Shown here in pieces: positions 50,287-60,117 of a stretch of DNA of 64,000 nucleotides. Under the pieces are notes generated by a model. It worked only from the letters and a program-made list of their open reading frames with translations. It ran no database searches and was not told the DNA's origin. The DNA is from Pseudomonas sp. CFBP13508. GTDB lineage: Bacteria > Pseudomonadota > Gammaproteobacteria > Pseudomonadales > Pseudomonadaceae. The number at the start of each line of letters is the position of its first letter. The first letter of the stretch is position 1. The stretch spans positions 186,001 to 250,000 of the forward strand of contig NZ_QFZZ01000005.1 in NCBI RefSeq assembly GCF_005233515.1, read 5' to 3'. Position numbers and translations under genes: made by a program.

Positions 50287-50433
50287 CCCTCACCCTAGCC
50301 CTCTCCCGGAGGGAGAGGGGACTGACCGAGTTGTTCTTTGATTTTGCATCGACCTGAGTAATCGAGTCGAACTCAGGTTTGGAAGCCGACAGAGATCGGC
50401 TCCCTCTCCCTCGGGAGAGGGCTGGGGTGAGGG
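50287..50433. repeat. MITE-like intergenic element with CCCTCACCC termini (copy 2)
   Basis: This 147-bp element has the same ends (CCCTCACCCTAGCCCTCTCC and GGAGAGGGCTGGGGTGAGGG), the same GACTGACCGAGTTG block and the same CCTGAG/CTCAGG inner hairpin as the copy at 40717-40873. Confidence 0.8.
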
Positions 50434-50470
50434 GCTGGGGTTTAACGGCTACCCAAGAGCTCAGCGTCGC

Positions 50471-50908
50471 TCAGAAGCGCTCAATTGATCGGAAATTCTG
50501 CACCCGCTCGACTTCTTTCGGCTTGTAAGCGCAATACCCCGGCCGCGGGCCGATCTTCGGGTGGTTGCGGCAGGTGTCCGGGCGCTTGTCATAAATGGTG
50601 CACAGGCGCGTTTTACGATCCAGGTAATAGCAGTCGTTGTTGCTCATGCGCTGGAGGGTGAAGATTCCCGACTTCTGATTGAAGCGCTCGACCAGACCTT
50701 CCTTTTGCAGGCGCTTGGCTATGTTCTTTGGCGGATCGCCCAGTTCGAACTCGTCGACCACGCCGATGCGCACCAGATCCTTGATCTTCACTTCGACCGG
50801 TAGCGTGCAGCAGCTGGACATGCACGAGCCGCACATCGGTGCCGAATATTTGGCCCACGTATCGAGACGATCAATCTCGGCGGCGGCGATCAGGTTGGGC
50901 TTCATCAT
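50471..50908 (-). CDS. YkgJ-family cysteine-cluster protein
   Basis: The 145-residue cytosolic protein has a Cys cluster (MCGSCMSSCCTLPVEV), later Cys in SNNDCYYLDRKTRLCTIYD, and RPDTCRNHPKIGPRPGYC. The pattern of ~8 Cys fits zinc or Fe-S binding in the YkgJ (CxxCxxxCC) family of unknown function. Start either of two adjacent ATG codons (50906-50908 or 50903-50905), neither with a clear ribosome binding site. It is divergent from glgP. Confidence 0.88.
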   Translation of the reverse strand: MMKPNLIAAAEIDRLDTWAKYSAPMCGSCMSSCCTLPVEVKIKDLVRIGVVDEFELGDPPKNIAKRLQKEGLVERFNQKSGIFTLQRMSNNDCYYLDRKTRLCTIYDKRPDTCRNHPKIGPRPGYCAYKPKEVERVQNFRSIERF

Positions 50909-51167
50909 CGGGAGTTACCAGGCGTGTATGCATCAGGGCGCGCGATCATACCGGGAGCGGTGGAATTTTGAACAACCTTTCGCCGGATATTTTTGCAGCG
51001 GCCGCATTTTTCCCGACAGGACGGCACGGCCCCTGCATTCATTGGCTCATCCGCCAAGGTTATGTCGCACTGGCGCACAGTCCGCGCAAATACTGCCGAA
51101 CCAGAGCCGTTACCGCCGGTCAGACCGTCTAGGCTCAGAAAATTCCCGCTCGCTCGAGGTCCTGTTG

Positions 51168-53618
51168 ATGACTCAAGAACCACTAGTTCGCGAAGCAGAG
51201 GTGGCCGCGTTCCGCGACGCCGTCCTGACCAAACTCACCTACGCCGTGGGCAAAGACCCCGATCACGCCTTCGACCATGACTGGTTCGAAGCCATCGCCC
51301 TGGCTGCGCGTGATCACATGGTCGAACACTGGATGGACCACACCCGACAGATCTATCGCAAAGGCCAGAAGCGCGTTTATTACCTCTCGCTGGAATTTCT
51401 CATCGGCCGCCTGCTCTACGACAGCCTGAGCAACCTCGCCCTGCTCGATGTTGCCCGTGAAGCGTTGACCGAACTGGGTGTCGATCTGGAGCGCATCCGC
51501 CTGCTGGAGCCCGATGCGGCGCTCGGCAACGGCGGCCTCGGTCGTCTCGCGGCGTGCTTCATGGAAAGCATGTCGACCCTTGGCATCGCCGGCCATGGCT
51601 ATGGCATTCGTTATGAGCATGGCTTGTTCCGTCAGGCGATTGTCGATGGCTGGCAACAGGAGCAGACCGAACACTGGCTGGATTTCGGCAACCCTTGGGA
51701 GTTCGAGCGTCCGGAAGTGGTGTACCCGATCGGCTTCGGCGGCAGTGTCGAAACCGTCACCGATGCCAACGGCAAGACCCGTCAGGTCTGGTCGCCAGCG
51801 GAAACCGTGCGCGCGATTGCCTACGACACGCCGGTGGTCGGCTGGCGCGGGGCGAGCGTCAACACTCTGCGCCTGTGGCGCGCCCGCGCCATGGAAGACT
51901 TGCACCTGGAGCGCTTCAACGCCGGTGACCACCTGGGCGCCGTTGCGGAAGTGGCCCGCGCCGAAAGTATCTCCCGCGTCCTCTACCCGGCCGACAGCAC
52001 CGAAGCCGGGCAAGAACTGCGCCTGCGTCAGGAATACTTCTTCGTCGCCGCCTCGCTGCAGGATCTGCTGCGCCGTCATCGCAACATGCACACCTCGGTG
52101 CTGACCCTCGGTGACCACGCGGCGATCCAGCTCAACGACACTCACCCCTCGATCGCCGTGGCCGAACTGATGCGCCAACTGGTCGACGTCTACGACGTGG
52201 CGTGGGACGCGGCATGGCAAGTCACCGTCGACACGCTGTCGTACACCAACCACACGCTGCTGCCGGAAGCGCTGGAAACCTGGCCGGTCGGGCTGATGGA
52301 GCGCATGCTGCCTCGGCACATGCAGATCATTTACCTGATCAACGCGCAGCACATCGATTCGCTGCGGGCCAAGGGCATTCACGACTTCGACGTGTTGCGT
52401 GCGGTGTCGCTGATCGAAGAAGACAACGGCCGCCGGGTGCGCATGGGCAACCTCGCGTTCCTCGGTTCGCACAGCGTCAACGGCGTGTCCGGTCTGCACA
52501 CGCAACTGATGCGCAAAACCGTATTCGCCGAACTGCACAAGCTCTATCCGGAGCGGATCAACAACAAAACCAACGGCATCACCTTCCGCCGCTGGCTGTA
52601 TCAGGCCAACCCGGAACTGACCTCGATGCTGGTCGATGCCCTCGGCCCGGACGTGCTCGACCATCCCGAAGAGCGCCTGCTCGAACTCGAGCCGTTCGCC
52701 GAGAAAACCGCGTTCCGCAAAGCCTTCGCCGAGCAGCGTTTGCACAGCAAGAAGGCGTTGGCCTACCTGATTCACGAACGCCTGGGGATCGCGGTCAACC
52801 CGGCGGCAATGTTCGACGTGCAGGTCAAACGTATCCACGAATACAAGCGTCAATTGCTCAACCTGCTGCACACTGTGGCGTTGTACCAGGCGATTCGTGC
52901 CGAGCCGGAAGTCGACTGGGTGCCGCGCGTGAAGATCTTCGCCGGTAAGGCGGCGGCGAGTTATCACCAGGCCAAGCTGATCATCAAGCTGACCAACGAC
53001 ATCGCTCGGGTGGTGAACAACGATCCGACCGTGCGTGGCCTGCTGAAAGTGGTGTTCCTGCCCAACTACAACGTCAGCCTGGCCGAGAGCATCATCCCGG
53101 CAGCGGACTTGTCCGAGCAGATTTCCACCGCCGGTTTCGAGGCGTCAGGCACCAGTAACATGAAGTTCGGCCTCAACGGCGCGCTGACCATCGGCACCCT
53201 CGACGGCGCCAACGTGGAGATGTGCGAGCGTATCGGCGCCGAGCACATGTTCATCTTCGGCCTCAGCGCGCAACAGGTTGAAGCGCGCAAGCAGAACCAC
53301 GAGTTCAGCGCCGTGCCCGACATCGCTGCATCCCATCGTTTGAACGATGTGCTGCAAGCGATTCGCAGCGGTGTGTTCTCGCCGGACGACACCTCGCGCT
53401 ACACCGGCCTGATCGACTCACTGATCGACTACGACCGCTTCCTGGTCTGCGCCGACTTCGACTCCTACTGGGAAGCGCAGAAGCGTGTCGATGCGCACTG
53501 GCATGACTCGCAGAACTGGTGGCGTTCGGCGGTGCTCAACACCTCGCGGATGGGCTGGTTCTCTTCCGACCGGACGATTCGCGAGTACGCCACGGATATC
53601 TGGAAAGCGCTGGAGTAA
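51168..53618 (+). CDS. glgP: Glycogen/alpha-glucan phosphorylase
   Basis: The protein has 816 aa from MTQEPLVREAEVAAFRDAVL, with GAGG nine bases upstream. A frame opening at 50679 overlaps the divergent gene and is rejected. Phosphorylase signatures are YYLSLEFLIGRLLYDSLSNL, NGGLGRLAACFMESM, and the PLP-binding lysine in EASGTSNMKFGLNGALTIGT. It releases glucose-1-phosphate from alpha-glucan. No other glycogen genes are adjacent. A stable hairpin and a REPIN follow. Confidence 0.96.
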   Translation: MTQEPLVREAEVAAFRDAVLTKLTYAVGKDPDHAFDHDWFEAIALAARDHMVEHWMDHTRQIYRKGQKRVYYLSLEFLIGRLLYDSLSNLALLDVAREALTELGVDLERIRLLEPDAALGNGGLGRLAACFMESMSTLGIAGHGYGIRYEHGLFRQAIVDGWQQEQTEHWLDFGNPWEFERPEVVYPIGFGGSVETVTDANGKTRQVWSPAETVRAIAYDTPVVGWRGASVNTLRLWRARAMEDLHLERFNAGDHLGAVAEVARAESISRVLYPADSTEAGQELRLRQEYFFVAASLQDLLRRHRNMHTSVLTLGDHAAIQLNDTHPSIAVAELMRQLVDVYDVAWDAAWQVTVDTLSYTNHTLLPEALETWPVGLMERMLPRHMQIIYLINAQHIDSLRAKGIHDFDVLRAVSLIEEDNGRRVRMGNLAFLGSHSVNGVSGLHTQLMRKTVFAELHKLYPERINNKTNGITFRRWLYQANPELTSMLVDALGPDVLDHPEERLLELEPFAEKTAFRKAFAEQRLHSKKALAYLIHERLGIAVNPAAMFDVQVKRIHEYKRQLLNLLHTVALYQAIRAEPEVDWVPRVKIFAGKAAASYHQAKLIIKLTNDIARVVNNDPTVRGLLKVVFLPNYNVSLAESIIPAADLSEQISTAGFEASGTSNMKFGLNGALTIGTLDGANVEMCERIGAEHMFIFGLSAQQVEARKQNHEFSAVPDIAASHRLNDVLQAIRSGVFSPDDTSRYTGLIDSLIDYDRFLVCADFDSYWEAQKRVDAHWHDSQNWWRSAVLNTSRMGWFSSDRTIREYATDIWKALE

Positions 53619-53641
53619 CTTTCCGCAACAAATCTGCGCAG

Positions 53642-53661
53642 GGCCCAACGTTTGTTGGGCC
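53642..53661. other. Perfect hairpin after glgP
   Basis: Eight-bp arms GGCCCAAC and GTTGGGCC surround a GTTT loop, 23 bp after the glgP stop. There is no T run, so it may be an mRNA end-stabilising or weak termination structure. Confidence 0.6.
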
Positions 53662-53711
53662 GGATCGATATACTGAGCGCCGGTTAAAAGGCATCAATCA
53701 CCGCCATCCCC

Positions 53712-53801
53712 TGTGGGAGCGAGCCTGCTCGCGAAGCGATCGTCGACTTAAACAGAAATGTTGGCTGACAATCCGCCTTCGCGAGCAGGCTCGCTCCCAC
53801 A
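53712..53801. repeat. REPIN (paired inverted REP sequences)
   Basis: Inverted copies of TGTGGGAGCGAGCCTGCTCG are separated by ~44 bp. It lies between glgP and the DUF2339 gene. Confidence 0.93.
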
Positions 53802-53869
53802 AGGTTTGTGCCTAGACTGAAGCCATCGCCGGACTCGCCCCGTCTCGGGGCTGCTTAGGGATATCGACC

Positions 53870-56800
53870 ATGCAATGGATGTTCATGTTGATCGGGCTGG
53901 TGCTCGGTGGGCTGCTTGACGAGTCTGTCAGTGGCGCGCTGTTGGGTGCGCTGCTGGGGCTGGTCATCGGCCAGATGCTTCGCATTGCGCGCCTCGGCTC
54001 GCAGGCGGCGGAGCAACAGCGCCAGCTCGAGCAGGTGCGCGAGGCCTTGCAAGGCGTGGCTCAGCGGCTGTTTGTGCTGGAGGGTTCGCCTTCTCATGCG
54101 CCGGCACCGCCAGCTGAAGTGGAGTCTGTCGTCGCACCCGTCGATGTGGCGGAGCAGGCCGCCCCGAGCCCTGAGCTGATCTGGGAACTGCCGCCCGAAC
54201 TCGAACCGATCTCCGCCGTCGCCCGCGAAACCAGTCAGCCGCTGCCGGCCGATGTATGGCGCGCCGAACCGGCTCCCGTTGCACCACCGCAAAAAACCGC
54301 CGAACCCCGCGGCCCGAACCTGATCGAACGCGGCATCAGCGCGGCGCGCAATTGGCTGTTTGGCGGCAACACGGTGCTGCGCGTCGGTGTGGTGCTGCTG
54401 TTTTTCGGTCTGGCATTTTTACTGCGTTACGCCACCGAAGGCATGGTGGTGCCGATCGAGTTGCGATACGCCGGCGTCGCGGCAGCAGCGTTGGCCCTGC
54501 TGGCGCTGGGCTGGTGGCTGCGACGACGCAACAGCCACTATGCGTTGATGCTGCAAGGAACCGGGATCGCGGTGTTGTACCTGACGGTGTTTGCGGCGAT
54601 GCGTTTGCATCCGTTGCTTGATCCGTCCGCTGCACTCGGTTTGCTGGTCGCGGTGACGGTGTTCTCGGCCATTCTGGCGATTACCCAGGATGCACTCGGG
54701 CTGGCGGCAGCGGCAGCACTCGGTGGTTTCGCCGCGCCGATTCTCACTTCTACCGGCGAAGGCAATCACGTCGCGCTGTTCAGTTATTTCGCCTTGCTCA
54801 ACGCCGGTATTCTGGCCATCGCCTGGTTCAAGGCCTGGCGCCTGCTCAATCTGATCGGCTTCGTCGGCACCTTCGGCATCGGTTTCGCCTGGGGCCTGCG
54901 TTCCTACACGCCGGAACTGCTGTGGAGCACCGAGCCGTTCCTGATTTTGTTTTTCCTCATGTACCTCGCCATCGGCCTGCTGTTCGCCCGGCGCAAATTG
55001 CGCGACCTGCATGATGCTCCGGCGGAGGCTGATCGCGAGGCGCTGCTGCAATGGTCGGCCCGCAAGGGCGATTACGTCGACGGCACCCTGCTGTTCGGCC
55101 CGCCGATCATCGGCTTCGGATTGCAGTTCGCGCTGGTGCAGCATCTCGAATTCGCGGCGGCGTTCAGTGCCCTGGCGCTGGGCATGATTTACATGGCGCT
55201 GGCCAAAGCGCTGATGGGCGGGCGCGCGATGCTGTTGGGCGAAACCTGCCTGGCGCTGGGAGTGATTTTTGCCAGCCTGGCGATTCCACTGGGGCTCGAT
55301 GCGCGCTGGACGTCAGCGGCGTGGGCCGTGGAAGGTGCGGGGATTTTCTGGCTCGGGTTGCGTCAGCAGCGACCGTTCGCCCGGGCCTTTGCGCTGCTGC
55401 TGCAACTGGGTTCGGCACTGGCGTTCCTCAGCCAGTTGCAGCTCGGCCAGAGCAGCCTGCTCGACGGCGCACCGCTGGGCGCACTGATGCTCGGGCTTGC
55501 GCTGCTGTTCAGTTTCGATCAATTGCGCAAGGCTACGCCTGAGCAGACTTCGCCGTGGGAGCGCCAGAGTCTTCCGGTGCTGGCATGTCTGGGCCTGACT
55601 TTCCTCTATCTGCTGGCACCGTTGTTCCTGTTCATTCAGGGCACGGCGATCAGTTGGGCGTTGGCCGGGTTGGCGACCTTGTTTGTTGGCTTGCGAATTC
55701 AATCGCGCACATTCCTGTTTACCGCGTTCGCCGTGCAGTTGCTGGGCGGCGCGTTGTTTCTGCTGCGCCTGCAAACGGCCGGCGAAGATTCGGCGGCGGT
55801 GTTCAGCGCTGGCTGGAGCGGTTTGCTCAGTGCGTCCTTGATCGGTCTGGCCTTGATTGGCGGCATGCTGCTGGCGGCGCGGGACGAGATGGTGCGCGGT
55901 GATGTGCGCCTGCTGCGCGGCTTGTCGGTGGTGCTGCTGGCCGGCTTGGTGCTGATCAATCTGGCGGTGCTGTTCGTGCTGCCGTGGCAAACCGCGAGTG
56001 CAGTGTGGGCGGCCAGCGGCTTGCTGATCATCTGGCTGAGCCTGTACCTGCAACAGCGTCTGAGTTTCGTTTTCGGGCTGCTGTTGCAGGTAGTCGGCGG
56101 CGCGGCGTTTCTGCTCGCCGGCCCCGAATGGCTCGGGCCATTGTCTAGCGAAGAATTGAAACCATTGGCCCATGGCGGCTTCTGGACACCGCTGGTGCTG
56201 GGGCTGGCCGCGCTGATCGGTGCGTGGCGCTTGCAATTGGGCAACCATGCCACGGCTTTTGATGCCTTGAGTTTGCAGCGCTTGTCGCAAGTGCTGCTGG
56301 TCTGGGGCGCCGGTTGGTGGACGCTGGCGTGGGTCAGCGAAATCCTGCGTTTCGCCTCGCCGAACCTGCAAGGCACATTGTTGCTGCTGGTCGCTGCGAT
56401 CAGTGTGGCGCTGTGGACGATTTTGTCACTGCGATTGAAATGGCCGGCGCTGGGGTTGCTCTGCACCTTGCTGATTCCGGTGGCGGCGCTGGTTTTGCTC
56501 GGCGCTTGGCATTCGCGCTACCACCCGGCCGCCGACTTCGGCTGGCTGGCGTGGCCGGCGCTGTTCGCGGTGCACTTCTTCAGCCTGCAGCGCCTGGCGT
56601 CGATGTTGCCGACGCGCGCGTTGAGCGCGGCCCATGTGCTCGGTTGCTGGCTGCTGATTGGCGTGCTGGCGCTGGAGTTGCGTTACGGCCTGCTGCTGTT
56701 GTCCGAGCAGTACAACGCGTGGCGGTGGCTGGGCTGGGCGATTCTGCCGAGCCTCTATCTGTTGCTGATGGCTGCTCACCGTACGTGGCCGTGGCCGGTG

Positions 56801-57451
56801 GCCGCATTTGCCCGCGAGTACCGCTTGTATGCGGCGGCACCGCTGGCGGTGTTGATGCTGGCGTGGTTCTGGCTGGCCAATGGCGTCAGCGATGGCAATG
56901 CCGAACCGTTGCCCTATGTGCCGCTGCTCAACCCGTTGGAGTTGGGCCTGTTGTTCGCGCTGTTCGGCGTTTATGTCTGGTCCCGCAGTGCGGTTGCACA
57001 ACTGTCGATCCGTAAGGACTACGCCGACCATGCCACGCAACTGATCGCCGGGGTTTCGCTGTTCGCCTTCTGCACCGCGCTGGTCACTCGCGCCGCGCAT
57101 CACTGGGCCGGCATCCCGTTCGAGCTTGATCAACTGCTCGCGTCGATGCTGGTGCAGGCCGGCCTGTCGATCGTCTGGACGCTGATGGCGCTGGGGCTGA
57201 TGATCGGCGGCCATCTGCGCCATCGCCGCGAAGTGTGGCTGATCGGCGCGGCGCTGATCGCGCTGGTGGTGGCCAAACTGATTTTTGTCGAACTGAGCAA
57301 CCGTGGCGGCCTCGCCCGGATCGTCTCGTTTATCGGCGTCGGCGTATTGCTGCTGGTGGTCGGCTACTTCGCGCCGCTGCCACCCAAACGCGTCGAGGCC
57401 GAACCGGCGGCGGACAAACCCGCGCCGGAAACCGAAGGAGTTGCATCTTGA
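53870..57451 (+). CDS. DUF2339 polytopic membrane protein
   Basis: The 1193-residue inner-membrane protein has a short N-terminal hydrophobic start (MQWMFMLIGLVLGGLLDESV), a coiled/acidic linker (~40-130) and then ~25-30 hydrophobic helices. It includes WLFGGNTVLRVGVVLLFFGL and FLLRYATEGMVVPIELRYAG, which are DUF2339 signatures. Function unknown. It overlaps DUF3999 by 4 bp, and the two occur together in Pseudomonas to my knowledge. This suggests a membrane complex, with DUF3999 as the periplasmic partner. Confidence 0.92.
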   Translation: MQWMFMLIGLVLGGLLDESVSGALLGALLGLVIGQMLRIARLGSQAAEQQRQLEQVREALQGVAQRLFVLEGSPSHAPAPPAEVESVVAPVDVAEQAAPSPELIWELPPELEPISAVARETSQPLPADVWRAEPAPVAPPQKTAEPRGPNLIERGISAARNWLFGGNTVLRVGVVLLFFGLAFLLRYATEGMVVPIELRYAGVAAAALALLALGWWLRRRNSHYALMLQGTGIAVLYLTVFAAMRLHPLLDPSAALGLLVAVTVFSAILAITQDALGLAAAAALGGFAAPILTSTGEGNHVALFSYFALLNAGILAIAWFKAWRLLNLIGFVGTFGIGFAWGLRSYTPELLWSTEPFLILFFLMYLAIGLLFARRKLRDLHDAPAEADREALLQWSARKGDYVDGTLLFGPPIIGFGLQFALVQHLEFAAAFSALALGMIYMALAKALMGGRAMLLGETCLALGVIFASLAIPLGLDARWTSAAWAVEGAGIFWLGLRQQRPFARAFALLLQLGSALAFLSQLQLGQSSLLDGAPLGALMLGLALLFSFDQLRKATPEQTSPWERQSLPVLACLGLTFLYLLAPLFLFIQGTAISWALAGLATLFVGLRIQSRTFLFTAFAVQLLGGALFLLRLQTAGEDSAAVFSAGWSGLLSASLIGLALIGGMLLAARDEMVRGDVRLLRGLSVVLLAGLVLINLAVLFVLPWQTASAVWAASGLLIIWLSLYLQQRLSFVFGLLLQVVGGAAFLLAGPEWLGPLSSEELKPLAHGGFWTPLVLGLAALIGAWRLQLGNHATAFDALSLQRLSQVLLVWGAGWWTLAWVSEILRFASPNLQGTLLLLVAAISVALWTILSLRLKWPALGLLCTLLIPVAALVLLGAWHSRYHPAADFGWLAWPALFAVHFFSLQRLASMLPTRALSAAHVLGCWLLIGVLALELRYGLLLLSEQYNAWRWLGWAILPSLYLLLMAAHRTWPWPVAAFAREYRLYAAAPLAVLMLAWFWLANGVSDGNAEPLPYVPLLNPLELGLLFALFGVYVWSRSAVAQLSIRKDYADHATQLIAGVSLFAFCTALVTRAAHHWAGIPFELDQLLASMLVQAGLSIVWTLMALGLMIGGHLRHRREVWLIGAALIALVVAKLIFVELSNRGGLARIVSFIGVGVLLLVVGYFAPLPPKRVEAEPAADKPAPETEGVAS

Positions 57452-58812
57452 GTCGCATGCTGAATCTGGGGTGGTTGGCGCTGGGCGTGGTGATGGTCGC
57501 TGGCGCTCAGGAAAAACCGGCGGACTTCGCCACGCAAGTGCCGTTGACGGTGAGCGGCAATGGCCCGTGGTATCGCCTCGACCTGCCGCTGAGCGCGCAA
57601 TTGCAGGCGCGCCAGACCGATCTCGGCGACCTGCGTGTGTTCAACGCCGCCGGCGAAGCGCAGGCCTATGCCTTGGCTCGCGAATCGGCGCAGACCCGCG
57701 ACGACGGCAAGCTGCATGAGGTCAAGTGGTTCCCGCTGTACAACGCCGCCGATGCCAGCGAGCGCGCGCCGAACGTGCGCGTGCAGTCGACCACCAACGG
57801 CACACTGGTCGAAGTGCAACCGTCCTCGCAACTGGAGGCGGGCGAAGAAGTGCTGCGCGGCTGGCTGCTCGATGCCAGCGCGATCAAGGCGCCATTGCAG
57901 CAGTTGGTCCTCGACTGGACCAGCGAGCGCGACGGTTTCCAGCGTTTCAGCATCGAGGCCAGCGACGATCTGCAGCACTGGCAGGCATGGGGCGAGGGCC
58001 AGGTGGCACGGCTGACCTTTTCCGATGAGCGCATCGAACAGCACGAAGTGACTTTGCCGGGGCAGACCGCGCGCTATGTGCGCCTGTTGTGGGAGTCGCC
58101 GGGCTCGGCGCCCGTCCTGACTTCGGCACAATTGAAAAGCAGCGACCCGCGCAACCTGCCGCTGCCTTTGGTGTGGTCGCCCAGCGTGGCCGGCACCAGC
58201 AGCAAATCCGGGGAATACATCTGGCAGTTGCCGATGGGGCTGAATGTCGAGCGGGTGCAGATTGAGCTGAAGCAGCCGAACAGTCTGGCGCCGGTGACGT
58301 TGGCAGGCCGGCGCGAGAGCAACTTGCCGTGGCAGACGCTGAGCAGCGGTTTGCTGTATCGCCTGAGCCAGAACAATCAGGACGTGGTGCAGAACGAAAT
58401 CCCGCTGTCCGGGCAGACCGTGCAGCAACTCAAGCTGACCGTGGATGAGCGCGGCGGCGGTCTGGGTGAGCAGGCGCCGGACCTGAAATATGCGGTGCGC
58501 GCCACGCAAGTGATCTTCCTCGCCCGGGGCGAAGGGCCGTACAGCCTGGCCTTGGGCAATGCCACGGTGAAAACGGCGAACCTGCCACTGGCAACGTTGA
58601 TTCCGGACTTCAAGCCAGAAAAGCTGGCGAGCCTGGGCAAGGCAACGGTGCAGGGCGAAGCGCTGGCCACGCAGACCTCGACGGCTACCACGGCTGCGGT
58701 GGCCGGAACCAATTGGAAGAAACTCGGCTTGTGGGCGGTGTTGTTGCTCAGTGTGGTGTTTCTCGGGGCGATGGCGTTCAGCCTGTTGCGCAAGCCGCCT
58801 GCCAATACCTGA
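57448..58812 (+). CDS. DUF3999 membrane-anchored periplasmic protein, TTG start
   Basis: The protein has 454 aa from a TTG at 57448 (reads MSRMLNLGWLALGVVMVAGA if started with Met). This overlaps the upstream stop codon and has AAGGAG seven bases before it. The first ATG, at 57457, is too far from that site. A signal peptide is followed by a large beta-rich domain with an F5/8-like pattern (DGFQRFSIEASDDLQHWQAW) and a C-terminal membrane helix (LGLWAVLLLSVVFLGAMAFS). Role unknown. It is coupled to DUF2339. Confidence 0.88.
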   Translation: MSRMLNLGWLALGVVMVAGAQEKPADFATQVPLTVSGNGPWYRLDLPLSAQLQARQTDLGDLRVFNAAGEAQAYALARESAQTRDDGKLHEVKWFPLYNAADASERAPNVRVQSTTNGTLVEVQPSSQLEAGEEVLRGWLLDASAIKAPLQQLVLDWTSERDGFQRFSIEASDDLQHWQAWGEGQVARLTFSDERIEQHEVTLPGQTARYVRLLWESPGSAPVLTSAQLKSSDPRNLPLPLVWSPSVAGTSSKSGEYIWQLPMGLNVERVQIELKQPNSLAPVTLAGRRESNLPWQTLSSGLLYRLSQNNQDVVQNEIPLSGQTVQQLKLTVDERGGGLGEQAPDLKYAVRATQVIFLARGEGPYSLALGNATVKTANLPLATLIPDFKPEKLASLGKATVQGEALATQTSTATTAAVAGTNWKKLGLWAVLLLSVVFLGAMAFSLLRKPPANT

Positions 58813-58833
58813 GCATGGCGGCGCTTTGCGCCG

Positions 58834-58897
58834 TTCGCGAGCGGGCTCGCTCCCACAATGGAATACATTGCCCTGTGGGAGCGAGCCTGCTCGCGAA
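58834..58897. repeat. REP pair
   Basis: An inverted pair of the GTGGGAGCGAGCCTGCTCGC class (left copy has one base change, GCGGGCTCGC) is separated by 16 bp. It lies in the DUF3999-fbp gap. Confidence 0.9.
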
Positions 58898-59103
58898 AGC
58901 GCCCGGGCAGACACTGAAAATCTTCAATCGCTCATGCCGAACCGAACTACGCTCAATCCGACACCTGAACTCTCCACCAACAATCACGTCTCATACAGGC
59001 AAATACACCCAGGCGCACGTTAGCCGGCGTCTTCGCTCGCTAGGTTTTCAGACTCCCTGTAAACTGCGCGGGTTTTCCGCCCCCCATTCCACCGGAGCCG
59101 TCC

Positions 59104-60114
59104 ATGTCCCGCGTTACCTTGAGTCGCTATTTGATTGAGCAGACCCGCAGCAACAACACTCCTGCCGATCTGCGCTTTTTGATCGAAGTGGTGGCGCGTG
59201 CCTGCAAGGAGATCAGCCACGCCGTGTCCAAAGGCGCCCTGGGTGGTGTTCTGGGCAGCATGGGCACCGAGAACGTGCAAGGCGAAGTGCAGAAGAAGCT
59301 CGACGTGCTGTCGAACGAGATCCTGCTCGAAGCCAACGAATGGGGCGGTCACCTGGCCGGTATGGCGTCCGAAGAAATGGACAACGCCTACCAGATCCCG
59401 GGCAAATACCCGAAAGGCGCGTACCTGCTGGTGTTCGACCCACTGGATGGCTCGTCGAACATCGACATCAACGCCCCGGTCGGCACGATCTTCTCGGTAC
59501 TGCGTTGCCCGAACGAATACCTGAGCCAGAACGAGCCGCTGAACGAAAAAGCCTTCCTGCAGCCAGGCACCCAGCAAGTGGCCGCCGGCTACGCCATCTA
59601 CGGCCCGCAGACCATGCTGGTGCTGACCCTGGGCGACGGCGTCAAAGGCTTCACCCTGGACCGCGAAATGGGCAGCTTCGTCCTGACTCACGAAGACATC
59701 ACCATCCCGGAAACCACCCAGGAATTCGCCATCAACATGTCCAACCAGCGTCACTGGGAAGCCCCGGTGCAGCGCTATGTCGGCGAGCTGCTGGCCGGTG
59801 AAGAAGGCCCGTTGAAGAAGAACTACAACATGCGTTGGGTCGCGGCGATGGTTGCCGACGTACACCGCATTCTGACCCGTGGCGGTCTGTTCATGTACCC
59901 GCGCGACAGCCGCGAGCCGTCGAAACCGGGCAAGCTGCGCCTGATGTACGAAGCCAATCCGATGTCGTTCCTCGTTGAACAGGCCGGTGGCGCGTCCACC
60001 GACGGTCACCAGCGTATTCTCGACATCCAGCCGGAAGGCCTGCACCAGCGCGTTGCAGTGTTCCTCGGTTCGAAAGAAGAAGTCGCCCGCGCCACGGCCT
60101 ACCACAAGGAATAA
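59104..60114 (+). CDS. fbp: Fructose-1,6-bisphosphatase class I
   Basis: This 336-residue gluconeogenic enzyme has the metal-binding motif LLVFDPLDGSSNIDINAPVG, the substrate segment KLRLMYEANPMSFLVEQAGG and a late RVAVFLGSKEEV. It starts at ATG 59104 with GGAG upstream. It is followed after 3 bp by the DUF924 gene, so the two are probably one operon. Confidence 0.97.
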   Translation: MSRVTLSRYLIEQTRSNNTPADLRFLIEVVARACKEISHAVSKGALGGVLGSMGTENVQGEVQKKLDVLSNEILLEANEWGGHLAGMASEEMDNAYQIPGKYPKGAYLLVFDPLDGSSNIDINAPVGTIFSVLRCPNEYLSQNEPLNEKAFLQPGTQQVAAGYAIYGPQTMLVLTLGDGVKGFTLDREMGSFVLTHEDITIPETTQEFAINMSNQRHWEAPVQRYVGELLAGEEGPLKKNYNMRWVAAMVADVHRILTRGGLFMYPRDSREPSKPGKLRLMYEANPMSFLVEQAGGASTDGHQRILDIQPEGLHQRVAVFLGSKEEVARATAYHKE

Positions 60115-60117
60115 ACC

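Noticed and set aside
50679..51167. N-terminal extension of glgP
   Set aside because: The extension lies over the divergent YkgJ-family gene and has no phosphorylase similarity. The ATG at 51168 has a proper GAGG site.
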